DNA of 64,000 nucleotides from Aliarcobacter vitoriensis (GCF_003316695.1 NZ_PDKB01000010.1:1-64000), one strand, 5' to 3'; shown: positions 1-8,157, numbered from the stretch's first letter. Numbers and translations: made by a program. The notes: a model not told the origin generated them from the sequence alone.

Positions 1-117
1 AATAGAAAAATAGAAGATACTTCAAAAGAAAAACCTATAAAAACAACATCAAATATAAAATCAAAAGTAGAAGTTGTAAAAGAGAATACTAAAGATGATG
101 AGTGGGAAAGCTTTTAG
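1..117 (+). CDS. C-terminal end of a probable methyl-accepting chemotaxis protein (5' end outside window)
   Basis: An open frame enters from the left edge and stops with TAG at 115-117, giving 38 residues. They are lysine- and threonine-rich, low in complexity, and end in DDEWESF. Many chemoreceptors finish with a flexible linker and a tryptophan-containing acidic pentapeptide (NWETF in enteric bacteria) that docks the methyltransferase CheR; EWESF resembles it. The family assignment rests only on this tail, since no signalling domain is visible. The next genes belong to an unrelated iron-signalling pair. Confidence 0.45.
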   Translation, partial: NRKIEDTSKEKPIKTTSNIKSKVEVVKENTKDDEWESF

Positions 118-135
118 GCTTCCCCTTTAATCTTT
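104..135 (+). terminator. Hairpin overlapping the stop codon of the chemoreceptor-like gene
   Basis: GGGAAAGC at 104-111 pairs imperfectly with GCTTCCCC at 118-125 around the loop TTTTAG, followed by a T-rich tract to about 135. The stem begins inside the coding sequence. A rho-independent terminator is plausible but the stem has a mismatch or bulge. Confidence 0.45.
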
Positions 136-141
136 TATAAT
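136..141 (+). promoter_or_regulatory. Candidate -10 box for the ECF sigma/FecR operon
   Basis: TATAAT lies 66 bases before the sigma factor start, directly after the upstream hairpin. Campylobacterota housekeeping promoters are dominated by a strong -10 box, so a lone TATAAT is meaningful but not proof. No clear -35 element is seen. Confidence 0.35.
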
Positions 142-206
142 TTAAATAAGAAAGTATTAAGTATTTATTCAATAACATAACTCAAAATTACTATATAAAA
201 AAAGAT

Positions 207-680
207 ATGACAAAATATTATAAAGAGATATTAAACTACGTTTCAAAACTTACTGGAGATGCTGAAAAAGCAAAAGATGTTACACAAGAAACATACTTAA
301 GGGCTATTTCTGCCGAACAAGAAAAAGATATAAATAGATCTTTTTTATATAAAACTGCTAAGAATATTGTAATTGATTATATTAGAAAAAGAAATAAAGA
401 TAATCATGTAGAATTTATAGAAGAAATTATTACAAGTCCAAAAGATGAACAACCAGAAGAAGTTGTATTATCAGATAATCACTATGAAAATATTATGAAA
501 ATTGTAGATACTTTACCAAAAAGAAGTAAAGAAGCGTTTTTAATGCACTCAATAGATGGTTATGAAAGAAAAGAAATTGCACAAAAAATGGGAATAAGCC
601 AAAGTGCGGTTGAAAAGCTTATAAATAGAGCTATAAAAAATTTACAAGAAAAATTAATCACAACTCAGGAAGAATTTTGA
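207..680 (+). CDS. ECF (FecI-like) RNA polymerase sigma factor
   Basis: This 157-residue protein has the two-domain layout of extracytoplasmic-function sigma factors. Sigma region 2 is at about residues 5-65, with AKDVTQETYLRA and the DNA-melting helix ending FLYKTAKNIVIDYIRKR. Sigma region 4 is at about 100-150, with LPKRSKEAFLMHSIDGYERK and the helix-turn-helix EIAQKMGISQSAVEKLINRA. The stop overlaps the start of a FecR-like gene by four bases, the classic FecI/FecR pairing in which the membrane protein controls the sigma factor. The likely target is the STN-domain TonB receptor about 4 kb downstream. The ATG at 207 has only a weak purine stretch upstream. Family is well supported; the specific siderophore signal is unknown. 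Confidence 0.9.
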   Translation: MTKYYKEILNYVSKLTGDAEKAKDVTQETYLRAISAEQEKDINRSFLYKTAKNIVIDYIRKRNKDNHVEFIEEIITSPKDEQPEEVVLSDNHYENIMKIVDTLPKRSKEAFLMHSIDGYERKEIAQKMGISQSAVEKLINRAIKNLQEKLITTQEEF

Positions 681-1633
681 AAGAAATTATAAAAGATGAA
701 GCTATAAAATGGGCAACTTTAAAAAAAGAGGGTTTATCTCAAAATCAAGAAAAAGAGCTCGAATTATGGCTACAAAAAAGTGATTTACATAAAAAAGCTT
801 TTGAAGATGCAAATCTTATTTATAATATATTTAAAAATCTTCCAAAAGAACAATCTGAAATTTTAAGTAAACAAGCACATAAAGGTGCAAAAAGGACTAA
901 ATTTATAGAAAAAACTGTAAAACCTTTTATAGGTTTTGCAGCTGTTTTATCCTGTTTATTTATAGGGTATAAGTTTTTTGTACCAAACTATACTCAAAGT
1001 TACCATACAGCATTTAATACAGTTAAAAATGATTTACTTCCAGATGGTACAAAAATATCAGTAGATACAAATTCCAAAATGGAAATAAGCTTTTTTGACA
1101 ATAGAAGAAAAGTTTTGTTAGAAAATGGACAAGTTTTATTTGAAGTTGCCAAAGATGAAAATAAACCATTTATTATAAACTCTGGAAAAACTAAAATTGA
1201 AGTTGTTGGAACAAAATTTGAAGTTAGAAAATTGGATAATATTACTACTGTAAATGTAAAAGATGGAATTGTAAAAGTGAGTTTTGACATAAGTCCTATA
1301 AGACCAAACAAAGAAATTTCTACTTTGAAAATAGGTGATAAGGTAGTTATAAATGATGTTGGGGTTCTGGAATATATAGGTAAAACATCTATTGAAGAGA
1401 TAGCTCCTTGGGAAAATGATGAAATAATTTTTAATAAAATTACTCTAAAAGAAGCATTTAAAACTTTTTCAAGATATCAAGATTTGGAGATTAATTTTAA
1501 AAATAAAAAATTTGAAGATAAACTGTTTAGTGGAAAGTTTAATACTTTAGAAGTTGATAGATTTATTTTTGCTATCCAAAAAATATATCCTATAAAAGTC
1601 TTAAAAGATAAAAATAAAATAGTTATAAATTAA
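677..1633 (+). CDS. FecR-like anti-sigma/sigma-regulator membrane protein
   Basis: The 318-residue protein begins with a cytosolic DUF4880-type helix region (about 5-50, with WATLKKEGLS and ELWLQKSDLHKKAF) that in FecR relatives contacts the sigma factor. One membrane helix follows at about 84-105 and then a periplasmic FecR domain (about 110-205, with LLPDGTKISVDTNSKM and EVVGTKFEVR). The last 80 residues resemble the STN-like domain that meets the N-terminal domain of the receptor. Start is TTG at 677, overlapping the sigma stop; no better start is nearby. By family knowledge it relays ligand occupancy of a TonB receptor to the sigma factor. It ends nine bases from the convergent Rrf2 gene with no visible terminator between. 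Confidence 0.88.
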   Translation: MKEIIKDEAIKWATLKKEGLSQNQEKELELWLQKSDLHKKAFEDANLIYNIFKNLPKEQSEILSKQAHKGAKRTKFIEKTVKPFIGFAAVLSCLFIGYKFFVPNYTQSYHTAFNTVKNDLLPDGTKISVDTNSKMEISFFDNRRKVLLENGQVLFEVAKDENKPFIINSGKTKIEVVGTKFEVRKLDNITTVNVKDGIVKVSFDISPIRPNKEISTLKIGDKVVINDVGVLEYIGKTSIEEIAPWENDEIIFNKITLKEAFKTFSRYQDLEINFKNKKFEDKLFSGKFNTLEVDRFIFAIQKIYPIKVLKDKNKIVIN

Positions 1634-1642
1634 AGATTTATA

Positions 1643-2032
1643 CTATTTTAATTCAATAAGATTTAGCTCTAAGAAGCTTTTTTGTATTGTCTGCTTTGAT
1701 TCATCCCAAGTATCATGAAGCTTGCATTTATTTTCTTTATCACAAATACCATCTCCCAAAACACATTGCTTAAAACTTTCATCTTCTAAAGCAATAAGAA
1801 TATCTTTTAATTTGATATCTTCTTCATTTTTTGCTAGTTTAAATCCGCCATATCTACCTTGAATAGCTAATATCAAATCTTTTTTTGAAAGATTTGTCAT
1901 TATTTTTGAAAGATATTTATATGGAATTTCAAGAATTTCAGAAAGCTCTTTTACAGAATAAAGTTTTGATGTGTTTTTTGACATATGAAGTAAAACTTTA
2001 ATTGCATATTTTGATGTGGTAGAAAATATCAT
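1643..2032 (-). CDS. Rrf2-family iron-sulfur transcriptional regulator, probable NsrR-type NO sensor
   Basis: The 129-residue protein opens with the Rrf2 winged helix (MIFSTTSKYAIKVLLHMS; recognition region near 27-60; wing with GRYGGFKLAK). It carries three cysteines, C90, C97 and C103, in the loop where NsrR, IscR and RsrR hold an Fe-S cluster. It is divergent from a nitric oxide reductase gene and two near-identical palindromes lie between them, so an NO-sensing repressor like NsrR is the best reading. IscR is less likely because no isc/suf/nif genes are near. The symbol is left blank because cluster type and ligand are inferred from context. Confidence 0.85.
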   Translation of the reverse strand: MIFSTTSKYAIKVLLHMSKNTSKLYSVKELSEILEIPYKYLSKIMTNLSKKDLILAIQGRYGGFKLAKNEEDIKLKDILIALEDESFKQCVLGDGICDKENKCKLHDTWDESKQTIQKSFLELNLIELK

Positions 2033-2084
2033 ATTTTTTCCTTGAAATTTCTTTGATTTTATCAGATTAAAATTTAAACTTAAG

Positions 2085-2110
2085 TAAATACTATCTTTAA
2101 GTAGTATTTA
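2085..2110. promoter_or_regulatory. Palindrome 1, probable operator for the Rrf2 regulator
   Basis: TAAATACTA at 2085-2093 and TAGTATTTA at 2102-2110 are exact inverted repeats around an 8-base spacer. The site lies in the divergent region and covers the place expected for the -35 element of norZ if TATTAT at 2121 is its -10 box. Its inner sequence is nearly the same as that of palindrome 2. Binding by the adjacent regulator is inferred. Confidence 0.6.
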
Positions 2111-2120
2111 AAAAATAAAA

Positions 2121-2126
2121 TATTAT
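2121..2126 (+). promoter_or_regulatory. Candidate -10 box of norZ
   Basis: TATTAT sits between the two palindromes, 48 bases before the norZ ATG. A bound repressor at either side would be expected to block polymerase. It is the best -10 match in this gap. Confidence 0.4.
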
Positions 2127-2135
2127 AGTTCCAAA

Positions 2136-2157
2136 AATACTACTCCTAAGTAGTATT
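2136..2157. promoter_or_regulatory. Palindrome 2, probable operator for the Rrf2 regulator
   Basis: AATACTACT at 2136-2144 and AGTAGTATT at 2149-2157 are exact inverted repeats around CCTA. The element ends about six bases before the norZ ribosome-binding site (AAGGAG-like, around 2163-2168). It shares the outer AATACTA/TAGTATT and overall 22-base span with palindrome 1. Confidence 0.62.
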
Positions 2158-2173
2158 AAGAAAAGGAGCAAAA

Positions 2174-4408
2174 ATGAAGCCATCTTTAATGGAAAAAGTT
2201 ATGAGTAGAAAGAGTCTATATGCCTCTTTTTGGATCATTTCTATTTTTATGGTAACTATACTGATTTATTTTACTGCAAATCTTGCCAAAGAAGTACCAC
2301 CACTTCCTAAACAAGTAGTTTCAGTAGAGGGTGAAGTACTATATACTTATGATGATATAGTAAATGGTAAGGCAATGTTTCAACAATTTGACCTTATGGA
2401 TTATGGTTCACTTCTTGGAATGGGAGCATATTTAGGTCCAGATTTTACTACGGAATTTTTACATAAAAGGGCAGAATTTTTAAATAATTATTATGCCAAT
2501 GAAATTTATGGAACGGATTTCTCATTGCTTGATGAAATGAAAAAAGCTGCTATAAAAGCAAGAGTTATTCAAGATGTAAAACAGCAAACTTCTTTAAAAG
2601 AAGAAGGAGTAACATATACAAAAGGTTCTACTTTAGCATATAAAGCAAATAAAGAGTATTTAATCAATTTCTTAACAAAAGGAGATGAAAAAAGAGCATG
2701 GAGAGCTAATATAATTAGAGCTGATGAAGCTGCTCTTATTGCTGCATTCTTTGACTGGTCTCAACTTGTTTCTTCAACTATCAGACCAACAGCAGATGAT
2801 GGAAGAAGCTGGTCAAATAACTGGCCTCCTGAACCTTTGATTGATCAAGATCTTACTTTTACAAGTCATTTAGTATCACTTATTGAGTTTTTACTACTTT
2901 GGGCATTGACAATAGTAATAGTATTTCTAGCTTACGAATATATTTTTAATAAAGAACATCAAGATGGAGAATTAGCCGAACCTCTTAAAATTACTAAAAT
3001 TTTTCCTTCACAAGAAAAGTTACTAAAATATATTCCAATAGTTGCACTTTTTGTGCTTATTCAGATGGTTTTAGGTGGTTATTTAGCACATATTTATGCA
3101 GATCCAACTGATCATTTTATTATATCTCAAGATATTTTACCATTTAATGTAACAAGAGCCTTACATACAAATATAGCAATTATTTGGGTGGCTATTGGAT
3201 GGCTTGTTGGTGGATTATTAATTGCTCCTATTGTTGCTGGAAAAGATTTAAGATTTCCACGACTTGTTGATTTACTTTGGACAGCATTAATTGTTGTAGG
3301 AGTAGGTGGACTAGTAGGAATTTATATGGGTGCACAAGGTTATATGAGAGATACTTGGTTTTGGCTTGGAAATGAAGGTCGAGAACTTTTAAATCTTGCG
3401 AGAGTTTGGGATATTGGTTTGGTAATAGGTTTAGTTCTTTGGTTTGGTATGGTTTATAGCACTATACGAAATGCCAAAGGAAATAGACTTCTTATTGGGA
3501 CAATTATTTGGTCAGCATTTGGCATTGCAACTCTTTATTTAGCAGGAATGTATCCAATACATAAAATTGCACCAAACTATACAGTAGATGATTATTATAG
3601 ATGGTGGGTTGTTCATCTTTGGGTTGAGCTTACATTTGAACTTTTTGCCGCTGGTGTTATCGCATATCTTTCAGTTGCACTTGGACTTGTAAGAGAAAAA
3701 ACAGCAGAGAAAGTTATGTTACTAGAACTTGGTCTTATTATGTTTAGTGGGACTTTAGGAGTAGGACATCACTATTGGTGGCAAGGACTTGATGAATATT
3801 GGATAGCAATCGGTGGTATTTTCTCTGCACTTGAACCTCTTCCATTGGCTTTACTTATGATTGAGGCAATAAAAGAACAAAATCATATCAAATCTGAAGG
3901 GAAAAACTTTGATTTCGGAATACCATTTTTGTGGCTTGCGGGAAGTGCATTTTTAAACTGGTTTGGAGCAGGATTTTTAGGAATGGTTATAAATACTCCA
4001 ACAATAAGTTATTATTCTCATGGTACATATTTAATTATGCCTCATGCTCACGTTGCACTTTTAGGAGCATTTGGATATATCTCTATAGCGTTTATTTATA
4101 TGACTGCAAGAGCAAATTCTTTGGCAAAAGGTTTAGAATGGCATGAAACTATTAGTAAGTGGGCATTCTGGCTTATAACAATTGGAGTTCTAATATATGT
4201 ACTTCCTACTATGATAATAGGAGTAGAACAAACATCTACTGCTCATACATTTGGTTATTATGCAGCTAGAAGTAGAGAACTTCTTGAATCTATGACTGGA
4301 TGGATGTGGTTTAGAATTGTACCTGATAGTATGATGATATTAGGAGCATTACTATTATTTATAGATACTTTCAAAAAAGTTTATTTAGCAAGAAAAATAA
4401 TAAAGTAA
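2174..4408 (+). CDS. norZ: Quinol-dependent nitric oxide reductase (qNOR, single-subunit)
   Basis: NorZ reduces two NO to N2O at a heme b3/non-heme iron centre, taking electrons from membrane quinol. The 744 residues match the single-chain qNOR length. There is an N-terminal membrane helix (about 17-38), a periplasmic cytochrome c-fold domain without a CxxCH heme motif (about 40-225), then roughly 12 membrane helices. Metal-ligand motifs are visible: RALHTNIAIIW, VVHLWVELTFE near residue 480 (histidine plus the conserved FeB-site glutamate), HHYWWQG, and HAHVALLGAFG. Absence of CxxCH separates it from cytochrome c-linked NorC/NorB. It stands alone, divergent from the Rrf2 regulator, with a good ribosome-binding site and a hairpin after the stop. 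NO detoxification fits better than full denitrification because no other denitrification gene is in view. Confidence 0.93.
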   Translation: MKPSLMEKVMSRKSLYASFWIISIFMVTILIYFTANLAKEVPPLPKQVVSVEGEVLYTYDDIVNGKAMFQQFDLMDYGSLLGMGAYLGPDFTTEFLHKRAEFLNNYYANEIYGTDFSLLDEMKKAAIKARVIQDVKQQTSLKEEGVTYTKGSTLAYKANKEYLINFLTKGDEKRAWRANIIRADEAALIAAFFDWSQLVSSTIRPTADDGRSWSNNWPPEPLIDQDLTFTSHLVSLIEFLLLWALTIVIVFLAYEYIFNKEHQDGELAEPLKITKIFPSQEKLLKYIPIVALFVLIQMVLGGYLAHIYADPTDHFIISQDILPFNVTRALHTNIAIIWVAIGWLVGGLLIAPIVAGKDLRFPRLVDLLWTALIVVGVGGLVGIYMGAQGYMRDTWFWLGNEGRELLNLARVWDIGLVIGLVLWFGMVYSTIRNAKGNRLLIGTIIWSAFGIATLYLAGMYPIHKIAPNYTVDDYYRWWVVHLWVELTFELFAAGVIAYLSVALGLVREKTAEKVMLLELGLIMFSGTLGVGHHYWWQGLDEYWIAIGGIFSALEPLPLALLMIEAIKEQNHIKSEGKNFDFGIPFLWLAGSAFLNWFGAGFLGMVINTPTISYYSHGTYLIMPHAHVALLGAFGYISIAFIYMTARANSLAKGLEWHETISKWAFWLITIGVLIYVLPTMIIGVEQTSTAHTFGYYAARSRELLESMTGWMWFRIVPDSMMILGALLLFIDTFKKVYLARKIIK

Positions 4409-4416
4409 ATATTACG

Positions 4417-4442
4417 CAAAGGATTTATTCCTTTGTGTTTAG
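4417..4442 (+). terminator. Terminator after norZ
   Basis: CAAAGGA at 4417-4423 and TCCTTTG at 4429-4435 form a 7-base-pair stem with loop TTTAT, followed by a moderately T-rich stretch. It starts eight bases after the norZ stop. Confidence 0.6.
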
Positions 4443-4541
4443 TTTTATACTAAAAATAAATACAATAAAACTTTTTTATCCCAAAATTTACTATCATTTC
4501 TGATAAATTTCAACAAATTTCAAAATTTGCAAAAAAAAGTG

Positions 4542-4565
4542 TCCGATTTTTAAACTCTATTTCGT
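4542..4565 (+). promoter_or_regulatory. Candidate ECF-type promoter for the TonB receptor
   Basis: TCCGA (4542-4546), 16 bases, then CGT (4563-4565). Promoters of iron-starvation sigma factors such as PvdS have a -35 element, about 16 bases and a CGT -10 element, so the layout fits. TCCGA itself is not a known consensus for this sigma factor. Inference only. Confidence 0.35.
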
Positions 4566-4575
4566 TTTAATGTAC

Positions 4576-4590
4576 TAAGAATTATTCTTA
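4576..4590. promoter_or_regulatory. Fur-box-like 7-1-7 palindrome upstream of the TonB receptor
   Basis: TAAGAAT, one base, ATTCTTA is a perfect 7-1-7 inverted repeat. Its form, and the bases T.A.AAT/ATT.T.A, agree with the 7-1-7 view of the Fur box (TGATAAT-N-ATTATCA). It lies 11-25 bases after the candidate CGT element and 24 bases before the ATG, where a bound repressor would stop transcription in iron-rich cells. Confidence 0.5.
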
Positions 4591-4613
4591 CAATTAAACA
4601 AAAGGATGGAAAG

Positions 4614-6962
4614 ATGAAACAGTTCAAGGCAAAGTTTATAACTTCTGCTAGTGCAATTTTACTTTGTAGTGCTTTATTGGGACAAGAAGCATATACTATA
4701 AAAAATATGAGTTTAAAAAAGGCTTTAGAAAAAATCTCAAAAGAATCAAATCACTCTTTTATAGTAGATGAAAGTTTGGTAGATGGAAAAACAGCCCCAA
4801 ATATAGATAATGTACAAGGTCTAAAAAATGCTCTTGATAAAGTATTGGAAGGGAGTGGACTTGGTGCAACTATTGAAAACAATACTATTATTATAAAAGA
4901 AGTATCAACATATAAAATAATAAATGGAACATATATATTAGATGATGTTTCAGTAAAAAGTGCTTTAGGAAGTACAACAGAAGGAACTAACTCATACACA
5001 ACAGGAAGTATGAGAACAGCAACAAAATTAGATTTATCACTAAGAGAAACTCCACAATCAGTATCAGTAATAACTCAACAAATGATTGAAGATAAAAAAA
5101 TAGATGACTTTGATACCTTAATGAAAAATGTTACAGGTGTAAGAGTTGAAAAAGGTGTTTTAGATAGTAGGTCATCTTATTCATTAAGAGGTTTTAATCT
5201 CGATTATTATCAAATGGATGGTATTCCAATGGCTAAAAATGATCTTGCTATGTATAACTACAATATGGATAAGTTTGATAGAGTTGAAATAGTAAAAGGT
5301 GCAAATGGACTCACATCAGGTGCAGGAAATCCAGGTGGTGCTATAAATATGATAAGAAAACATGCAAATAGTAAAGTATTTAAAGGAGATATAGAAGTAA
5401 GTGCAGGTACTTGGGATACATATAAAATAAAAGCCGATATATCTACACCATTAAATAGTGATGGAAGTGTAAGAGCAAGATTAGTAGCAAGTCATAAAGA
5501 AACAGATACTTTTAAAGATAGAGTACACAATGAAAATGATTTAGTTTATGCAGTAATTGACGCTGATATTACAGATACTACTACAATTTCAGCAGGTGCA
5601 AGCTATGAGCTGGAAGATTTAAATGGTGATTCAAATAATCTACCAGCTTTTTATAGTGATGGAACAAAAACAAAATTTGATAGATCAAAAAACTATTCAC
5701 CTGATTGGAGTTCTTGGGATACAGAAAGATATTCATACTTTGTTGATTTTAAACAGTATTTACCAAATGATATATTAATAAATGCAGTTTACACTCATAA
5801 TGATATAAAAACTAAAGATAGATTTAATGGTTATTTAACTGTTTGGAATGGATTAAATAAAGATGGTTCGGGATTGGATTATAGTTGGATGTATGGACCA
5901 CAAGATATTGATGAAGATAATGTAGATATTTATAGTTCAATTCCTTTTAAACTTTTTAATAGAGAACATGAAATCATCGCAGGATTTCAATATAATAAAC
6001 AAAACTCAAAGCAAACATGGAAAGGAGATGGAGATCTTAGTATAGATAATCTATTTACTCAAAATGGAAGTGAACTTGCTAAACCAATAACTTCAACATC
6101 AGTTCCAGGTTTTATAGGTGAAACTAAACAAACAGCTTTTTATATTAATGGAAAATTTGAGATAGTTGATGATTTAAAACTTATTCTTGGTGGAAGATTA
6201 ACTAGCTATGATTTTGAAGAAATTAGTTCTAGATTTAATCAACGTACAAAATATGATGTTAAAAATGAATTTACACCTTTCGCTGGATTAGTTTATGATA
6301 TAGATGAAAATCACTCAGCATATGTAAGTTATACAGATATTTTTAAACCACAAAATGCAAGAGATAAAGATAATAAATTGCTAGACCCAATTCTAGGAAA
6401 AAACTATGAAGTTGGAGTAAAAGGAGAGTATTTTGATAAAAAACTAAATACAGGAATAACTTTATTTAGAATAGAACAAGATAATGTTGCTGAAGATACG
6501 GGGTTAATAAATCAAGCAGGAAATTCTATTTTTGAAAAAAAAGATGGTGTAACTTCAAAAGGAGTTGAACTTGAAATATCTGGAAAGCTTACTGATAACT
6601 GGGATTTAAGTGCAGGATATGTTTATTTTTCAGCTGAAGAGGCAAATGGAAACAAATTTAATACAAGAGCACCAAGAAGTAATATAAATATTTTTACAAA
6701 ATATAGTATGAATGATTTTAGTGTAGGTGCAGGAGTAAATTGGAAAAGCGATACTTATGTAGGTTCAGGAGCACGTAAAGTATCACAAGATTCTTATGCA
6801 ACTGTTGATTTGATGGCTTCATATGATTTTTCTAGAAATTTGACTGGACAGTTAAATATCAATAATCTGTTTGATAAAACATATTACTCTGGATATTCAG
6901 TTAATGCCTATGCTTATGGTGAACCAGTTAATGGAATGTTGAGTTTGAAATATAAATTCTAA
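4614..6962 (+). CDS. TonB-dependent siderophore receptor with N-terminal STN signalling domain
   Basis: The 782-residue outer membrane protein has a signal peptide (about 1-23, ending SALLGQEA). Next is a secretin/TonB short N-terminal domain (about 25-95, YTIKNMSLKKALEKISKESN). The plug lies at about 130-250, with the siderophore-receptor signature RETPQSVSVITQQMIED and VEIVKGANGL. A C-terminal beta barrel ends in the outer-membrane phenylalanine (LSLKYKF). An STN domain marks transducing receptors (FecA, FpvA, FoxA) that signal through FecR to an ECF sigma factor, and such a pair lies at 207-1633. Ligand class cannot be read; the plug looks most like hydroxamate/pyoverdine-type receptors. 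No tonB, exbBD or siderophore-processing gene is adjacent. Confidence 0.9.
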   Translation: MKQFKAKFITSASAILLCSALLGQEAYTIKNMSLKKALEKISKESNHSFIVDESLVDGKTAPNIDNVQGLKNALDKVLEGSGLGATIENNTIIIKEVSTYKIINGTYILDDVSVKSALGSTTEGTNSYTTGSMRTATKLDLSLRETPQSVSVITQQMIEDKKIDDFDTLMKNVTGVRVEKGVLDSRSSYSLRGFNLDYYQMDGIPMAKNDLAMYNYNMDKFDRVEIVKGANGLTSGAGNPGGAINMIRKHANSKVFKGDIEVSAGTWDTYKIKADISTPLNSDGSVRARLVASHKETDTFKDRVHNENDLVYAVIDADITDTTTISAGASYELEDLNGDSNNLPAFYSDGTKTKFDRSKNYSPDWSSWDTERYSYFVDFKQYLPNDILINAVYTHNDIKTKDRFNGYLTVWNGLNKDGSGLDYSWMYGPQDIDEDNVDIYSSIPFKLFNREHEIIAGFQYNKQNSKQTWKGDGDLSIDNLFTQNGSELAKPITSTSVPGFIGETKQTAFYINGKFEIVDDLKLILGGRLTSYDFEEISSRFNQRTKYDVKNEFTPFAGLVYDIDENHSAYVSYTDIFKPQNARDKDNKLLDPILGKNYEVGVKGEYFDKKLNTGITLFRIEQDNVAEDTGLINQAGNSIFEKKDGVTSKGVELEISGKLTDNWDLSAGYVYFSAEEANGNKFNTRAPRSNINIFTKYSMNDFSVGAGVNWKSDTYVGSGARKVSQDSYATVDLMASYDFSRNLTGQLNINNLFDKTYYSGYSVNAYAYGEPVNGMLSLKYKF

Positions 6963-6966
6963 GAAA

Positions 6967-6998
6967 TACAAAGAGAAAAAAACTCTCTTTGTACTTTT
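6967..6998 (+). terminator. Terminator after the TonB receptor
   Basis: TACAAAGAGA (6967-6976) and TCTCTTTGTA (6984-6993) make a perfect 10-base-pair stem with an A-rich loop, then CTTTT. It starts four bases after the receptor stop, indicating a monocistronic unit. Confidence 0.75.
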
Positions 6999-7116
6999 AG
7001 GTTTGGGTTTCAAAGTATTTATTTAATTTTGAGATTAAAATTTCGATACAAAAAATATACTTTCCTTTTTACTTTGGAACTCATACTTAAATGTATTGAT
7101 ATATAACTTTTTGAAA

Positions 7117-7536
7117 TTATATTTCAACATTTTTCATAATATTTAACCAATATCTATCAAAATTCTTTTTTATAAAATTTCTTTTATGTGGTATAACACA
7201 GTTTGAACAATCTTGATGGATATTATTTTCTACTTCAAAAATTGAGCCTTTTTTTGAGTTTATACTACAAAACGAATATAGGGTCTTATTATTTTCTTCT
7301 TTTATTCCCAAATCATTAAATCGAAAATATGGACAAGCACATAAATAACAATTCAAATCGTCTATATTATGGCATTTTTTATTCTCTTTATATAAAAGAC
7401 AAAAATCTTGTTCATTTTTTACCATATTTTCAAATTTGAAGTACTCTAAAATATCACTTGGAGTTTTATCTTCTAGCTTTTTTAAAATATTTTGATGTTT
7501 TTTAGCATGTTGCAAAAACCACTCTTTATAAGTCAT
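7117..7536 (-). CDS. Cysteine-rich small-domain protein (PF04071-like), probable metal binding
   Basis: The 139-residue cytosolic protein holds eight cysteines: C46, C55, C63, C66, C68, C90, C110 and C113. The block KKCHNIDDLNCYLCACPYF, followed later by HQDCSNCVIPHKR, follows the layout I know for the cysteine-rich small domain PF04071 (C-x7-C-x2-C-x-CP...KDCsnCxxPH), annotated as a probable metal-binding domain and often near cobalamin genes in archaea. No cobalamin gene is near here. The N-terminal 40 residues are helical and lysine-rich. It is divergent from the lipoprotein gene and stands alone. Function is unknown; structural zinc or an Fe-S cluster are both possible. Confidence 0.7.
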   Translation of the reverse strand: MTYKEWFLQHAKKHQNILKKLEDKTPSDILEYFKFENMVKNEQDFCLLYKENKKCHNIDDLNCYLCACPYFRFNDLGIKEENNKTLYSFCSINSKKGSIFEVENNIHQDCSNCVIPHKRNFIKKNFDRYWLNIMKNVEI

Positions 7537-7593
7537 AACTTCTCTTTAAACTAAATTGCTTTATCATACCAAATTAAGATAAAAAGGATAGAA

Positions 7594-8157
7594 ATGAATA
7601 TAAAAAATATGATAATTTTTTTAACTTTTCTTTTTTTTACAGCCTGTTCAACAACAAATTTAAACTTACAAAACAGTGAATTTACAAATACCAAGAAACA
7701 AAATACTTTTGATAGATGTACAAATTTTTCATATATTAGTTTAAGTGATGATGTAAATTATGGAAAGATATTTAGTGAATATATAAGTCTTGATAGTTCG
7801 TGTCGATGGAATGGTCTTTCAAGAGGATATTTTGTAGATTTGTTTAAAGATACTATAAAATCAAACTCTTTTAAACTTGTAGAAAGAGTAGAATTTGATA
7901 ATGTTGAATTAAGTACATATTTGGTAGATGATACTTCTTATGTGAATATTATAAGTAAATATAAAGTTTATGAAGATTTATTAATTATTGATTATAAAGG
8001 GATTTATTCTACAAATATTATTAAACAATTTGATGATTCTTATGTAAATAAATATTTGGATAAGCCTAGATTAGATGCAGATTATTTTAAAAGCTTGGTA
8101 AGAATGAATTTTATCAACTATTATTTTGTAAAAGAGAGCCAATCTTTTGCGAATTAA
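7594..8157 (+). CDS. Putative lipoprotein of unknown function
   Basis: The 187-residue protein starts with a lipoprotein signal: MNIKNM, a hydrophobic stretch and the lipobox FTAC, placing the acylated cysteine at residue 18. The mature part has one further cysteine pair (C42, C70) that could form a disulfide, and no domain I recognise. The 3' end overlaps the following MFS gene by 11 bases, so the two are probably co-translated. A ribosome-binding site (AAAAGGATAG) precedes the ATG. Confidence 0.7.
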   Translation: MNIKNMIIFLTFLFFTACSTTNLNLQNSEFTNTKKQNTFDRCTNFSYISLSDDVNYGKIFSEYISLDSSCRWNGLSRGYFVDLFKDTIKSNSFKLVERVEFDNVELSTYLVDDTSYVNIISKYKVYEDLLIIDYKGIYSTNIIKQFDDSYVNKYLDKPRLDADYFKSLVRMNFINYYFVKESQSFAN

